Assembly: GCA_009691245.1 (NCBI GenBank) | Contig: SHUM01000040.1 | Location: forward strand, 1 to 32,470 | DNA from: Acidobacteriota bacterium | GTDB lineage: Bacteria; Acidobacteriota; Terriglobia; 2-12-FULL-54-10 | Reading direction: 5' to 3' | Length of the DNA: 32,470 bases | Shown: piece after piece, positions 13,402 to 22,613 of the stretch | Numbering within the stretch: the stretch's first letter is position 1 | How the letters are laid out: every line of letters begins with the position of its first letter | The notes under the pieces: model-generated | The model's database searches: none | What the model was told of the DNA's origin: nothing | Seen by the model: only the letters and a program-made list of their open reading frames with translations | Made by a program: the position numbers and the translations under genes

Positions 13402-14279
13402 CGGGATCCTTCCTGTAACATACGGCTGGCTAGTGCAGCGACGGCGACCATCGCCCGCACGTCATGCACGCGGACGATCTGCGCGCCGTTCATGATGCAC
13501 TCCGCCACAACGGCGGCAGTGCCGCACAGCACTTCATCCGCGGCGGCCAAGCGTGCCGCGGCTCGATCATAGCTGTGTCCTGTCCGTACTTCGATGGTGC
13601 GGCGAATGAAGGATTTTCGCGAGGGGCCGGCGAGCAACGGGAATCCGAGTTTTCGCAGCCGGGGCAGGGCGGCGATCAACTCAAAATTCTGATCCATTGA
13701 TTTGCCGAAACCGATTCCCGGATCGAGGGCGATCTGCTCTTTGTCCACTCCCGCCGCCAGCGCGGTGCGGACGGACCACTGCAGACCCTGCCGCACGCTG
13801 CGCACGATATCGCGGACTGGTGGAAGCAATTGCATGGTCTGCGGTGTTCCGCGAATGTGCATCAGAATCAAACCGGCGCGATGCTTGCGCGCCACCGCCG
13901 CCATGCCGGGATCAAGTCGCAGTCCGCTCACGTCATTGATGACCTGCGCGCCGGCACGAATGGCACGCTCGGCTACAGCGGACTTGTAAGTGTCGATGGA
14001 GATGGGGATGCGAAGCCCCTTGCTCCGCAGCGCTTCGATGACGGGGATTGTGCGGTCGAGCTCCTCTTCCGCAGGCACCGGCGTTGCTCCTGGACGGGTC
14101 GATTCGCCACCGATGTCGATGATCCCTGCGCCTTCCCGTTCTATCTCCAAACCGCGAGCTATGGCAGTTTTGCGATCGTAGAATGCTCCCTGATCCGCGA
14201 ATGAATCCGGAGTGACGTTGAGTATCCCCATGACTAAGGTCTGGGTGGGATTTAGCCAGACTTTCGTTGTTCGGCGCAT
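13398..14279 (-). CDS. folP: Dihydropteroate synthase
   Basis: FolP condenses 6-hydroxymethyl-dihydropterin pyrophosphate with p-aminobenzoate; it is the sulfonamide target. The TIM-barrel motifs appear in order: MGILNVTPDSF, GIIDIGGESTRPGA, ISIDTYKSAVAERA, INDVSG, LMHIRGTPQTMQ, DPGIGFGKSMDQNFELI, PLLAGPSRKSFI and a C-terminal VRVHDV. With the ATG at 14279 (MRRTTKVWLN) the protein has 293 residues, close to the usual ~280. A longer frame from a TTG at 14390 would overlap the upstream gene and is rejected, although the ATG lacks an obvious ribosome-binding site. The gene is part of the widespread tilS-hpt-ftsH-folP arrangement. Confidence 0.93.
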   Translation of the reverse strand: MRRTTKVWLNPTQTLVMGILNVTPDSFADQGAFYDRKTAIARGLEIEREGAGIIDIGGESTRPGATPVPAEEELDRTIPVIEALRSKGLRIPISIDTYKSAVAERAIRAGAQVINDVSGLRLDPGMAAVARKHRAGLILMHIRGTPQTMQLLPPVRDIVRSVRQGLQWSVRTALAAGVDKEQIALDPGIGFGKSMDQNFELIAALPRLRKLGFPLLAGPSRKSFIRRTIEVRTGHSYDRAAARLAAADEVLCGTAAVVAECIMNGAQIVRVHDVRAMVAVAALASRMLQEGSR

Positions 14280-14347
14280 GATGTCTAGAAGGACCGGGGT
14301 AAAGTGAATGCGATGCGTGCTGCGTTGTGCGTGCGTCTCTGAGTGTG

Positions 14348-14896
14348 TTACGGAACAACTATCTCGACAGGAACGGCGACGGTCCCCCAATGTAAAACCA
14401 TCTCCGCTTTTTTTCCATCAACCACGGGAAAATAGAATGCTAGAGTTTCCATGTGAGCGGCGGAGCGGGGTTTCACGGTGAGTCGAAGCGCGTCTTTCTC
14501 TTCGCCGGGATAGGGAATGTGGAAGACCGGATGGGCCTTGCTGAAGATCAATGTCCACTGGTCCGGTCCCGGGTTGGCCCAGATGGAATAGCCGCCGGCG
14601 GGAAGAGACTGGCCGTTGATTTTTACAGGTGTGGAAACCGTGATGCTAGTGGCGTCGTCCGCGCCGGGATTCCAGATTTTTCCATAGGGCACCAGCTTGC
14701 CGTAGAGTTCGCGCCCGCGCGCTACGGGGCGGCTGTACTGGATGGTGACTTTTGTTCCGGCAATTTGCTGGCTCACGGAGGCGAGCTGGCTGGGCTTGAT
14801 TGGCTTCGCCGCGTCTTGGGATTCCGCCGTGGGTACAATCATCGCTGCGAGCAGGCTGAAGAGTACGCAAATGAGAGAACCTGGATTTATCGCCAC
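14348..14896 (-). CDS. DUF2911 family secreted protein
   Basis: DUF2911 proteins are exported proteins of unknown function, common in Bacteroidota and Acidobacteriota. The signature GTKVTIQYSRPVARGRELYG followed by LVPYGKIWNPGADDATSI is complete, as is the GGYSIWANPGPDQWTLIF strand region. I prefer the GTG at 14896, which follows AGGGGG, over the GTG at 14920, which has no such site. It yields about 182 residues with an N-terminal signal peptide (LICVLFSLLAAMIVPTAES, cleavage likely near residue 26). It lies 177 nt after ftsH and 68 nt before folP on the same strand. Confidence 0.88.
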   Translation of the reverse strand: MAINPGSLICVLFSLLAAMIVPTAESQDAAKPIKPSQLASVSQQIAGTKVTIQYSRPVARGRELYGKLVPYGKIWNPGADDATSITVSTPVKINGQSLPAGGYSIWANPGPDQWTLIFSKAHPVFHIPYPGEEKDALRLTVKPRSAAHMETLAFYFPVVDGKKAEMVLHWGTVAVPVEIVVP

Positions 14897-15073
14897 CGCC
14901 GTCGTCCCCCTTCCTGCCACAACATCTTAATGATATCGATTTGGCTGGTAAATCTCCATCTTGGTTCTGGAATGTCCTGGAGGGCGGCGTAAAAGCTGAA
15001 GGCCCCGCGGCATGATACTGGGGGCCTTCGCAGTTGAATTCGTGAATGTGTCCGCGCAGATTCCAAAAACCGC

Positions 15074-16984
15074 TCAAGCGTGGGCGGGGCTATCGCCTTC
15101 CGCCAGTCTGGGAGGCAGTTCCGGTTTCAGGACTTTCTGTGTTTCGCGGCGCTCCTCGGGCGGCTGGCCGGGAATTACCACCGCGGGTAGCGGCTGTCCC
15201 GCAATCAGCAAATTCACTTCACGGGCATCCAGCACTTCCCGCTCCAGCAGCGCTTCGGCGATGCGGGTGAGCGCGTCGCCCTTTTCGGTAACAATCGCCT
15301 TCGCCTTTTCATAGCCATCGTTGATGAAGCGGCTTATCTCCTGATCAATGCGTATCGCGGTTGCTTCGCTATAGTCGCGGTGCTGGGAAATCTCGCGCCC
15401 CAGGAATATCTGCTCTTCCTTGGCGCCATAGGTCAGCGGACCCAGCTCGCTCATGCCCCACTCGCAGACCATGCGGCGAGCCAGTTCCGTAGCCTGTTCA
15501 ATATCATTGCCTGCGCCGGTGGTTGACTGCTTGAGGAACACTTCCTCGGCGCAGCGGCCTCCCATCATGACGGCGATGCGGCTCTCGAGGTAGTCCTTCG
15601 AGTAATTATGTTTGTCATCCTCGGGAAGCTGCATGGTAACGCCCAGCGCCATGCCGCGCGGAATAATAGTTACCTTGTGCAACGGATCGGAGTTCGGCAC
15701 AATGGCCGCGACCAGCGCGTGGCCAGCCTCATGGAAGGCGGTGGTTTTCTTCTCGTCTTCGCTGATGATCATGGAGCGGCGCTCGGCACCCATCATCACT
15801 TTATCCTTGGCGCGCTCGAAATCGGCCATGATGACGCTCTTGCGAGCCGCGCGAGCGGCCAACAATGCTGCTTCATTCACCAGATTAGCCAGGTCCGCCC
15901 CCGAAAATCCGGGAGTTCCGCGGGCGATCACGCTGAGGTTCACATCTTCGGCGAGCGGAATCTTCTTAGTGTGAACCTGGAGAATCCCGGTCCGGCCATT
16001 CACGTCCGGGCGCGGCACGACTACGCGGCGGTCAAAACGACCGGGCCGCAGCAGCGCCGGGTCGAGTACATCCGGGCGGTTGGTGGCGGCGACGAGAATC
16101 ACGCCCTCATTGGATTCGAATCCGTCCATCTCGACGAGCAGTTGGTTGAGGGTTTGCTCACGCTCGTCGTGTCCGCCGCCGAGGCCTGCTCCACGATGAC
16201 GACCGACCGCGTCAATTTCATCGATGAAAACAATGCAAGGGGCATGTTTCTTGCCTTGGTCGAAAAGATCGCGCACGCGGCTGGCGCCCACGCCGACAAA
16301 CATCTCGACGAAGTCCGATCCGCTGATGGAGAAGAACGGGACGTTCGCTTCTCCAGCGATAGCGCGGGCCATGAGCGTTTTGCCCGTGCCGGGAGGGCCT
16401 ACCAGCAGCACGCCTTTGGGGATGCGGCCGCCGAGCTTCTGGAATTTCTGCGGATCGCGCAGGAACTCAATGATCTCCTGCAACTCTTCCTTAGCCTCAT
16501 CGGCGCCGGCCACGTCCTTGAAAGTGATCTTCTTCTGTTGCGAGGAGAGCAGGCGCGCGCGGCTTTTGCCGAACGAAAGCGCCTTATTTCCACCCGACTG
16601 CATCTGGCGCATCATGAATATCCAAATGCCGATGAAGAAGAGGATGGGAGCCGCCTGCACGACCCAACTGACCCAGGCGGCGGACGAAGTTTCCTTGACC
16701 GAAATGACGACTCCCTTTTCGCGCAGGATCTTGATCATGTCGGGGTAATCGGGTGGCGCGACACTCTTCAGGCGGACGGCGTCCTTCCTGTATTCACCCC
16801 GAATTTCGTTGTCGGCGTAGAGGGTAATCTGGCTGACGTTGCCCTGTTCCGCCTGATTCATGAACTCGGAGAATGAGATTTCCCGTTCTCGATCGGGCAT
16901 GCCGGGGCGGACCACTTGCCAAAGGGCCAGACCCGTAACGATCAGTACGACCCAAAAAACAACAGTCTTGACGGTCGAATTCAA
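15074..16984 (-). CDS. ftsH: ATP-dependent zinc metalloprotease FtsH
   Basis: FtsH is the membrane-anchored AAA+ protease that extracts and degrades membrane and regulatory proteins; in LPS-making bacteria it often controls LpxC turnover. The 636 residues comprise a transmembrane helix (about 8-24), a periplasmic domain, a second helix (about 103-125), the AAA+ module with GPPGTGKT (196-203) and FIDEID (253-258), and the M41 protease with HEAGH (418-422) and the third zinc ligand Asp494. The start is TTG at 16984; no ATG or GTG is available before the first helix. The C-terminal tail of ~30 residues is Pro/Glu-rich and presumably flexible. Confidence 0.96.
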   Translation of the reverse strand: MNSTVKTVVFWVVLIVTGLALWQVVRPGMPDREREISFSEFMNQAEQGNVSQITLYADNEIRGEYRKDAVRLKSVAPPDYPDMIKILREKGVVISVKETSSAAWVSWVVQAAPILFFIGIWIFMMRQMQSGGNKALSFGKSRARLLSSQQKKITFKDVAGADEAKEELQEIIEFLRDPQKFQKLGGRIPKGVLLVGPPGTGKTLMARAIAGEANVPFFSISGSDFVEMFVGVGASRVRDLFDQGKKHAPCIVFIDEIDAVGRHRGAGLGGGHDEREQTLNQLLVEMDGFESNEGVILVAATNRPDVLDPALLRPGRFDRRVVVPRPDVNGRTGILQVHTKKIPLAEDVNLSVIARGTPGFSGADLANLVNEAALLAARAARKSVIMADFERAKDKVMMGAERRSMIISEDEKKTTAFHEAGHALVAAIVPNSDPLHKVTIIPRGMALGVTMQLPEDDKHNYSKDYLESRIAVMMGGRCAEEVFLKQSTTGAGNDIEQATELARRMVCEWGMSELGPLTYGAKEEQIFLGREISQHRDYSEATAIRIDQEISRFINDGYEKAKAIVTEKGDALTRIAEALLEREVLDAREVNLLIAGQPLPAVVIPGQPPEERRETQKVLKPELPPRLAEGDSPAHA

Positions 16985-17057
16985 TTGCCTACCCTACCTC
17001 TCTTAAACCTTTTGCAATTCCAGAAAACCGCCTTCGGGTCGGACACTCCTATGCTGC

Positions 17058-17570
17058 TTATCGTGCAGGGAGAGTCGCCAAATAAGGCAGATTCCGGTAC
17101 AGGCTTTCATGCTCCAGCCCGTAGCCAACCAAGGATTCGCCTTTCCAGGCAAATCCAACATAATCTATGCGCAGCGGCACCCGGCGGTGATCTTCCCGGT
17201 TAATCAGCACGGCGGTCTTCACCGATCGGGGGTGCTCCATTTGCAACTGCTGTACCAGGTGATCCAGCGTTATGCCGCTAGCCACCACGGTGTCCACCAG
17301 CAAGACATTTTGGCCTGCGATCTTCCCCGGCGAACTATAGGCAATCTGCTTAATTAAAATGCCTGCTTCGCTCCGGTCTGCCGCGTCCATTTTGACGAAA
17401 TGGCAGTGAACGGGAAGGCTGATCCGGCGGACCAGATCAGCGAAGAACAGAAAAGCAGAATCGAGGATGCCGATGGCATGGATGATCTCGCCCGCGTAGT
17501 CGCGGGATATCTCCTGAGCCAAGGCTCGCACTCGGACCTGAATTTGTTCTTCGGAAAAGGCCGTCTTCAA
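17058..17570 (-). CDS. hpt: Hypoxanthine phosphoribosyltransferase-like protein with altered active site
   Basis: The 170-residue product sits where hpt belongs, between tilS and ftsH, and its C-terminal VGYGLEHESLYRNLPYLA block is typical of HGPRT. The catalytic motifs, however, are changed. The pyrophosphate loop normally reading L-K-G reads LDSA (36-39). The PRPP motif, normally EDIxDTGxTL, reads VDTVVASGITL (92-102), so the second acidic residue is Thr94 and the catalytic aspartate is Ala97. The flexible-loop region (YG) is also unlike the usual one. These losses make a normal salvage reaction doubtful. It may be a regulator or a partner of TilS or FtsH. Start is TTG at 17570 after GGAG. 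Confidence 0.8.
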   Translation of the reverse strand: MKTAFSEEQIQVRVRALAQEISRDYAGEIIHAIGILDSAFLFFADLVRRISLPVHCHFVKMDAADRSEAGILIKQIAYSSPGKIAGQNVLLVDTVVASGITLDHLVQQLQMEHPRSVKTAVLINREDHRRVPLRIDYVGFAWKGESLVGYGLEHESLYRNLPYLATLPAR

Positions 17571-17623
17571 AAACTACTCCTCTATATTAGTGGCGCTCGG
17601 CCCTTGCGGTGCTTTTTGCTGAA

Positions 17624-19171
17624 CTACTTTACTGAACTACGTTCTTGAATCACGCTGATTCGCAGCGCTTGCTTGCTTTTCGGCTGAGGCGGAAATTCCA
17701 CTCCAGCGCCGAAGTCCAGAGACCAGACAATCTGACCGCACGATTCCAGCACCGGCCAAGTGGCCCTTGCCTGGATTGGAACCCGATGACGTTGAAATAG
17801 TTCCTTCAACTTCCTCGGTTTCGTGCGACCTACTGGCTGGTAGGCGTCCCCTGGGCGCCAGTTGCGCAGCACCAAGGGAGATTCAACTAGCTTGTAATCC
17901 AACAGGGTAACACCCTCTCTATTATAAGCCTCCCAATCGCCAGCGAGTTCAATAAAATCAATCACCCCTGTCATCCCAGTTCCGGGAATTTCAAAAGACA
18001 TCGGAACAGAGACAGTAATGCAATAGTTCCAGGTCGCTGGTTGCTCATTTTCAGCGGCCGGGGCTCGGTCTGCTTCAAGTATTAGATGCAAAAAAGTCTT
18101 TCTCGCTTTAATGCCGGAGGGCAAAGACAGGGGTTTCTTTCGATGGGCGACAGGTGCGGAGACCCGGTCAGAGGGCATCCTCTGGGGATGCCTCGACGTT
18201 GACCAGTGATACAGACTTTGAATCTGAAGGAAATCGGGGGTCTCGGCCTGCCCCTCTGACGCCACTGTTGAAATCGCCAGGCGCTTCGCCTGGATGCTAA
18301 TTTGGCCGATGGCCCACCGAAGCAAGCGACAGGCGGCGGCTTTGGGCATTCGCTTCAGCGCGTGAATATCAATTTCCGCACGGCTGCCATTCATCCGAAC
18401 GCAGCGTTTCGCCAGGGCCGGCAAATAGCGATCCCAGAACTGCTCGTCCTGCAGCGCCAGTCTGGCGGTTTGCGCCAGAGTCTCGACAATATTGGGATTC
18501 ATCTCGGCTAGGGCGGGAAGAATCTTGAGGCGGACCACATTGCGGCGGAATTGCAAGCTTTGATTGCTCAAGTCCTCACGCCAAGCTACTCCTTGGTTGG
18601 AGAGCCACGTGCGAAGTTGTTGACCGTGAATCTCGATCAGCGGACGAATGATCCCTCTGGCGAGAATGGGGCGAATAGCGGTAAGGCCTCGGCTTCCTGT
18701 GCCGCGCAGCAGGCGCAACAGGACTGTTTCGGCCTGGTCGTCTAAGGTATGCCCAGTGGCCACGCGGTGCGCGCGGCCAGTGGCCAGCAGGGAACGCAGA
18801 AATTCATAGCGCAGTTTGCGGGCCGTAGCTTCGAGATTGGCTCCCCATCGACCCGCAATGCCGCCAACGTCAGCTCGGCCAGAGAAGAACTCGATGCCAT
18901 GATGTGCCGCCAAGGCACGCACAAACTGCTCATCCGCATCGGAGTCGGAGGCGCGCAGTTGGTGATTGAAGTGAGCGACGCTGACAACGCAGCCGAGCTT
19001 CCGCGAAAGGCCGACGAGAAGCGTCAGCAGCGCGGTCGAGTCCGCTCCACCCGAGCAGGCGACGGCCACTCGTTCACCGGGCAGAATCATCCCATGCTCT
19101 TCGATGGTTCGCAGGGCTTGCTGTTCAAGCAGGCCCATCCGTTTCTTGTAGGAGATGGATTGCGGTGGCAT
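17624..19171 (-). CDS. tilS: tRNA(Ile)-lysidine synthetase
   Basis: TilS attaches lysine to C34 of the CAU-anticodon tRNA-Ile so that it reads AUA. The N-terminal PP-loop ATPase motif SGGADS is at residues 40-45, followed by VSVAHFNHQLR and the TGHTLDDQAETVLLRLLRG block that defines the family. The C-terminal TilS_C region is recognisable as LRNWRPGDAYQPVGRTKPRKLKELF. At 515 residues it is longer than the ~430 typical of enterics, mostly in the linker (about 270-370). The ATG at 19171 follows GGAGGG. It is the first large gene of the minus-strand cluster, 53 nt before hpt. Confidence 0.93.
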   Translation of the reverse strand: MPPQSISYKKRMGLLEQQALRTIEEHGMILPGERVAVACSGGADSTALLTLLVGLSRKLGCVVSVAHFNHQLRASDSDADEQFVRALAAHHGIEFFSGRADVGGIAGRWGANLEATARKLRYEFLRSLLATGRAHRVATGHTLDDQAETVLLRLLRGTGSRGLTAIRPILARGIIRPLIEIHGQQLRTWLSNQGVAWREDLSNQSLQFRRNVVRLKILPALAEMNPNIVETLAQTARLALQDEQFWDRYLPALAKRCVRMNGSRAEIDIHALKRMPKAAACRLLRWAIGQISIQAKRLAISTVASEGQAETPDFLQIQSLYHWSTSRHPQRMPSDRVSAPVAHRKKPLSLPSGIKARKTFLHLILEADRAPAAENEQPATWNYCITVSVPMSFEIPGTGMTGVIDFIELAGDWEAYNREGVTLLDYKLVESPLVLRNWRPGDAYQPVGRTKPRKLKELFQRHRVPIQARATWPVLESCGQIVWSLDFGAGVEFPPQPKSKQALRISVIQERSSVK

Positions 19172-19354
19172 GTGCAGGTGCCCTCCAGCCCATTATCCGC
19201 CAAACCAATAAAATGGAGAACCTGGCGATTGGTTGAATGCCGCCGTGATGTGTAACGAGCGAAGCAGATCAACACGCGGTCATGGAAAAAAACAGGGAGT
19301 TGCTACAGAGGCTGAAGTGGAACTGGGGGCGTTGGAAGGTGGCGAGATGCGATA

Positions 19355-19507
19355 CTACGATCCGATCAATACGGCGATGCTTCCGGCGACTACTGCCAGC
19401 AGGGCGGCGCAGAGCGTGGCGCGGGTTACCAACACGACGCCGATTTGGCCAAATTCATTGCCATATAGTTTTTTCAGTTTAGGGTTGGTTGCAGCAGGTG
19501 CGTTCAC
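19355..19507 (-). CDS. Small single-span membrane protein of unknown function
   Basis: A 50-residue frame upstream of tilS on the same strand. The product starts MNAPAATNPKLKKLYGNEFG and ends with a hydrophobic stretch, TLCAALLAVVAGSIAVLIGS, that would form one C-terminal transmembrane helix running to the stop. The GTG at 19507 is chosen because GAGGA lies seven bases upstream; an ATG at 19534 would add nine residues but lacks such a site. A charged-polar N-terminus followed by a clean hydrophobic helix is what a tail-anchored small protein looks like. I do not recognise a family. The 180-nt spacing to tilS allows co-transcription. Confidence 0.5.
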   Translation of the reverse strand: MNAPAATNPKLKKLYGNEFGQIGVVLVTRATLCAALLAVVAGSIAVLIGS

Positions 19508-19876
19508 GGCACTATCCTCGCTATTGACGATCATGCTTAGTAATCACGCATCGAATCCTCATCATAATGGTACTTCGGATGAACCGGTATAGGCCGCTAC
19601 TCCTATTTTGAGATGGCCTTGTTGCTCAATGAGTAACAATATGAGCGCGCTCTTGTACTCTTTGGGGATTTGCCTGCCGTCAAGAATTCCATGTGGTACC
19701 GGGGGTTCACATAGATGGCTACAATAGCTTGTTGACGTATACATGTTAACCACAAATGGTTGGGCTGGGCGCAGCAATGTTCGATGACCCCAGTCATCCC
19801 TTGGGATGCCGTGAGAAGCAATGTAAACTGGAGTTCTGCCCTGCTCGCCGGGGATTAAATTTCTTAGGAGTGCGGA
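19508..19876. other. Intergenic region with promoter-like motif and palindrome
   Basis: I see no credible gene. On the minus strand, TTAACA (19749-19744) and TATTGT (19726-19721) are 17 nt apart and could drive the small membrane gene and tilS. An imperfect palindrome, TTGTTGCTCA / TGAGTAACAA, occupies 19619-19639. The 12-mer TGTTGACGTATA at 19730-19741 is shared with 12122-12133. Confidence 0.35.
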
Positions 19877-20299
19877 ATGGTGTTTGCGTGCGTATTATTG
19901 GCGGTGGGGGTCATCGGCTTCGTGCTGGTGGTGCGCGATCAGGATATCCCGCCCGCCCCGGTCGAGAATCCGGAGTTAACGCACCTGCAGGAACGTCGCG
20001 TGGTGCTGTTTGAAAACTTGAAAGACCTCCAGTTTGAATATCTTCAGGGGAAACTCTCTGACGGGGACTACCAATCGCTTAAGTTAGGTTTTCAGAACGA
20101 TCTCGCCGTGGTGCTGGCTTCCATCGACATGCTTCAGGAGAAATTTCCGCAGGCCGTCGGGAATGCGGATGCGTCCGCGGCGGCGGGCAAATCCATCCCT
20201 CCATCAACCGTCAACGTATCCGGCAGATGTCCTGCTTGCCATGCTGAGAATCCTGATGGGCACCGGTTTTGCGGCAACTGTGGCGGACCACTCGGCTAG
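19877..20299 (+). CDS. Membrane-anchored zinc-ribbon protein, CcmI-like N-terminal half
   Basis: A 140-residue protein. Residues 3-19 are a transmembrane helix (VFACVLLAVGVIGFVLV). Residues 32-90 form a charged helical region (ERRVVLFENLKDLQFEYLQGKLSDGDYQSLK) resembling the N-terminal part of CcmI/CycH cytochrome c biogenesis proteins. The C-terminus is a double-CxxC zinc ribbon (CPAC and CGNC). Start at the ATG at 19877 with an AGGAG site. No cytochrome c biogenesis genes are visible nearby, so involvement in that pathway is only a suggestion from the helical region. It converges on recG with a 58-nt gap. Confidence 0.8.
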   Translation: MVFACVLLAVGVIGFVLVVRDQDIPPAPVENPELTHLQERRVVLFENLKDLQFEYLQGKLSDGDYQSLKLGFQNDLAVVLASIDMLQEKFPQAVGNADASAAAGKSIPPSTVNVSGRCPACHAENPDGHRFCGNCGGPLG

Positions 20300-20357
20300 A
20301 GCAATCGCCTTTCCTCGCAGTCATTTCATCTTTCCTGGGCGGCGGCATCACTATAGT

Positions 20358-22547
20358 TTATCCAACCTCGACCAGCCCGTAGCGGCGTCCCCAATTCTCG
20401 CGAATATATTTCAGGACGCGCTGTCGCTCGCGCTGCTCGCCTTGATCGATGAAGTTTATCGCGGCGCGGCGCGCCAATTCCAGAATGTCCTTATCTCGAA
20501 CCAGATTGGCCACACGGAATGCTGGCAGGCCGGATTGTCTGGTGCCCAGAAACTCGCCCGGCCCGCGCAGTTTAAGATCCAGCTCGGATAGAACGAAACC
20601 GTCTTGTGTTTCCACCAGAGCTCCCAGCCGCTGGGCTGCCACCTCGTTCACTTTTTCTGAATGAATCAATAGACAGTGCGACTGTCGCCGGCCGCGACCC
20701 ACGCGCCCGCGCAATTGGTGCAGTTGGGCCAAGCCGAAACGCTCGGCCTGCTCGATGACCATTACGCTGGCGTTGGGGACATCCACGCCCACTTCAATTA
20801 CTGTAGTGCCCACGAGAATTTGAATCTCTCCATTCTGGAAAGCCTGCATGGTGCGCTCTTTTTCATCGGAGGAGAGCCGCCCATGCAGCAGCCCCACGCG
20901 AAATTCCTGGAACACGTCTTTGGAAAGATGCTCGTACATCTTCATAGCCGATTTCAATTCCGTGACGAATGGCAGTCGTGGATTTTTTCGCGTTCGTTTC
21001 GGCTTTTTTTCTCCATCCGGATCGTCGCCGCCTGGATCATCTATCACCGGGTAGACGATAAAAGCCTGCGCCCCTTCCGCCACATGTTTGCGCACAATTT
21101 CATAGGCGCGCGGCGCGTTGGCCTCCGCGATCTTTTTTGTCACGATCGGCAGACGCCCGGCGGGCAGTTCATCGATCACCGAGATGTCGAGATCTCCATA
21201 ATAAGTAAGAGCCAACGTGCGGGGGATGGGGGTTGCGGTCATGACCAGCACATCGGGCTGCAACTGCTCGCCGCTCCCCTTGCTCATCAGGCTCATTCGC
21301 TGCAGCACCCCGAAGCGATGTTGTTCGTCGATGATCACCAGACCCAGAGATTTGAATTGGACGTCTTCCTCCACCAGCGCATGAGTGCCAACAACAATGT
21401 GCACGAGTCCAGCCTCCAGCAACCGTTTGATGGCTTTTTTTCCCTTCGCGGTCGCGCTGCCGCTGAGGAGGGCGATCTGATATCCCGTACTGGCCAACAT
21501 GCGGCGGAAGTTGAAGAAATGCTGTTGGGCGAGAATCTCGGTTGGCGCCATCACCGCCACCTGATAACCATTTTCAATGGCGATGACGGCTGCTTGCAGG
21601 GCAACAATGGTTTTGCCGCTGCCGACATCACCTTGCAACAAACGGCGCATGGGCCGCGGCGCGCGCAGGTCTTCCACAATTTCGGCAAGCGCTCGCTTCT
21701 GGGCCGGGGTGGGATGGAACGGCAGGATGCTCTTCAGTTTCTCGCGAACTACGGAGTCGGCGCGGAAGCTGATTCCTGGCAGTGATTTCGTATTCGCGCG
21801 CTTCCAAGCCAGGCCCGCTTCAAAGAAAAAAAGCTCCTCAAAGATGAGGCGCAAATGGGCCGGACTGCGAAATGCCTCCAGCTCGCTCAGGCGCACATCG
21901 CGCGGCGGGAAGTGCGCGTAGCGGATGGCTTCCCAGCGTGGCGCCAGGCGATACTCCGCGGCCACGGTGGCCGGCATGGGGTCTTCGATGCCCTGCAGAG
22001 TCTCCAGAATGTAATGGATGACGCGGCGGAAGAAGCGCGAAGTGAGCCTGCCATTTCCCGCCGCTTCGTAGATGGGAACAATGCGGCCCACTTCCAATGA
22101 ATTGCCCGCGACCGCCAAGTCCGCTTCCAACTCCGGCAGGATTTCATACTGTGGCTGAACCATCTGCAAGCCCGGTTCATAGAGGTCGTTTTCAGCTTTA
22201 CCGTATAGGGCGAGATACATTCCCGGCTGAATGATCTTGGTGAGATACGCGGCATTGAACCACTTGCAGCGCAGATACGAACCCTGATCAGCGACATCGG
22301 CGCAGAAGATGCGTACATTGCCGCGACGCATAGGCAGCATGCCGGCTGAGCGCACCTTGGCAATCACCGTGGCGGTTTCGCCCGCGCGCAGCTCACCGGG
22401 GCCGCGCAACCGCGTGCGATCCTCGTAGCGGAAAGGCAGGTAGTAGAGCAGATCCTCAACCGTCAAGAGGTTTTTGTTCTCAAGCATTTCGCGGCGGGGC
22501 TCGCCGACGCCCTTGACGAATTGCAACGGAGTGGACAGAGTGATCAC
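20358..22547 (-). CDS. recG: ATP-dependent DNA helicase RecG
   Basis: RecG remodels stalled replication forks and Holliday junctions. The 729-residue protein has the N-terminal wedge/OB region (from VKGVGEPRREML to about residue 220), helicase motifs including Walker A GDVGSGKT (306-313), DEQH box (407-410), the TATPIPRTLALT block, GRVGRG, and the TRQSGLPAFRVANLVRD C-terminal region. An Asp/Lys-rich insertion lies around residues 500-525, between the two helicase lobes. The start is GTG at 22547; the upstream site is weak. It is divergent from the Cys-rich gene at 22614 with a 66-nt spacer. Confidence 0.95.
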   Translation of the reverse strand: MITLSTPLQFVKGVGEPRREMLENKNLLTVEDLLYYLPFRYEDRTRLRGPGELRAGETATVIAKVRSAGMLPMRRGNVRIFCADVADQGSYLRCKWFNAAYLTKIIQPGMYLALYGKAENDLYEPGLQMVQPQYEILPELEADLAVAGNSLEVGRIVPIYEAAGNGRLTSRFFRRVIHYILETLQGIEDPMPATVAAEYRLAPRWEAIRYAHFPPRDVRLSELEAFRSPAHLRLIFEELFFFEAGLAWKRANTKSLPGISFRADSVVREKLKSILPFHPTPAQKRALAEIVEDLRAPRPMRRLLQGDVGSGKTIVALQAAVIAIENGYQVAVMAPTEILAQQHFFNFRRMLASTGYQIALLSGSATAKGKKAIKRLLEAGLVHIVVGTHALVEEDVQFKSLGLVIIDEQHRFGVLQRMSLMSKGSGEQLQPDVLVMTATPIPRTLALTYYGDLDISVIDELPAGRLPIVTKKIAEANAPRAYEIVRKHVAEGAQAFIVYPVIDDPGGDDPDGEKKPKRTRKNPRLPFVTELKSAMKMYEHLSKDVFQEFRVGLLHGRLSSDEKERTMQAFQNGEIQILVGTTVIEVGVDVPNASVMVIEQAERFGLAQLHQLRGRVGRGRRQSHCLLIHSEKVNEVAAQRLGALVETQDGFVLSELDLKLRGPGEFLGTRQSGLPAFRVANLVRDKDILELARRAAINFIDQGEQRERQRVLKYIRENWGRRYGLVEVG

Positions 22548-22613
22548 TTCTTGAAATATAGCATGATGAAAGTGGAGGAGTTGCTCAGGCCGCGGCCATG
22601 TTAATATCTCCGC

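Noticed and set aside
15608-16876. 422-residue open frame antisense to ftsH
   Set aside because: High-GC codon bias of ftsH keeps the opposite frame open; the sense protein is unmistakable. The same applies to the 369-residue frame antisense to recG and the 303-residue frame antisense to hppA.
19562-19777. 71-residue minus-strand frame (GILDGRQIPKEYKSALILLLIEQ)
   Set aside because: The C-terminal half looks protein-like, but no family is recognisable and its start lies inside a promoter-like palindrome, so I did not annotate it.
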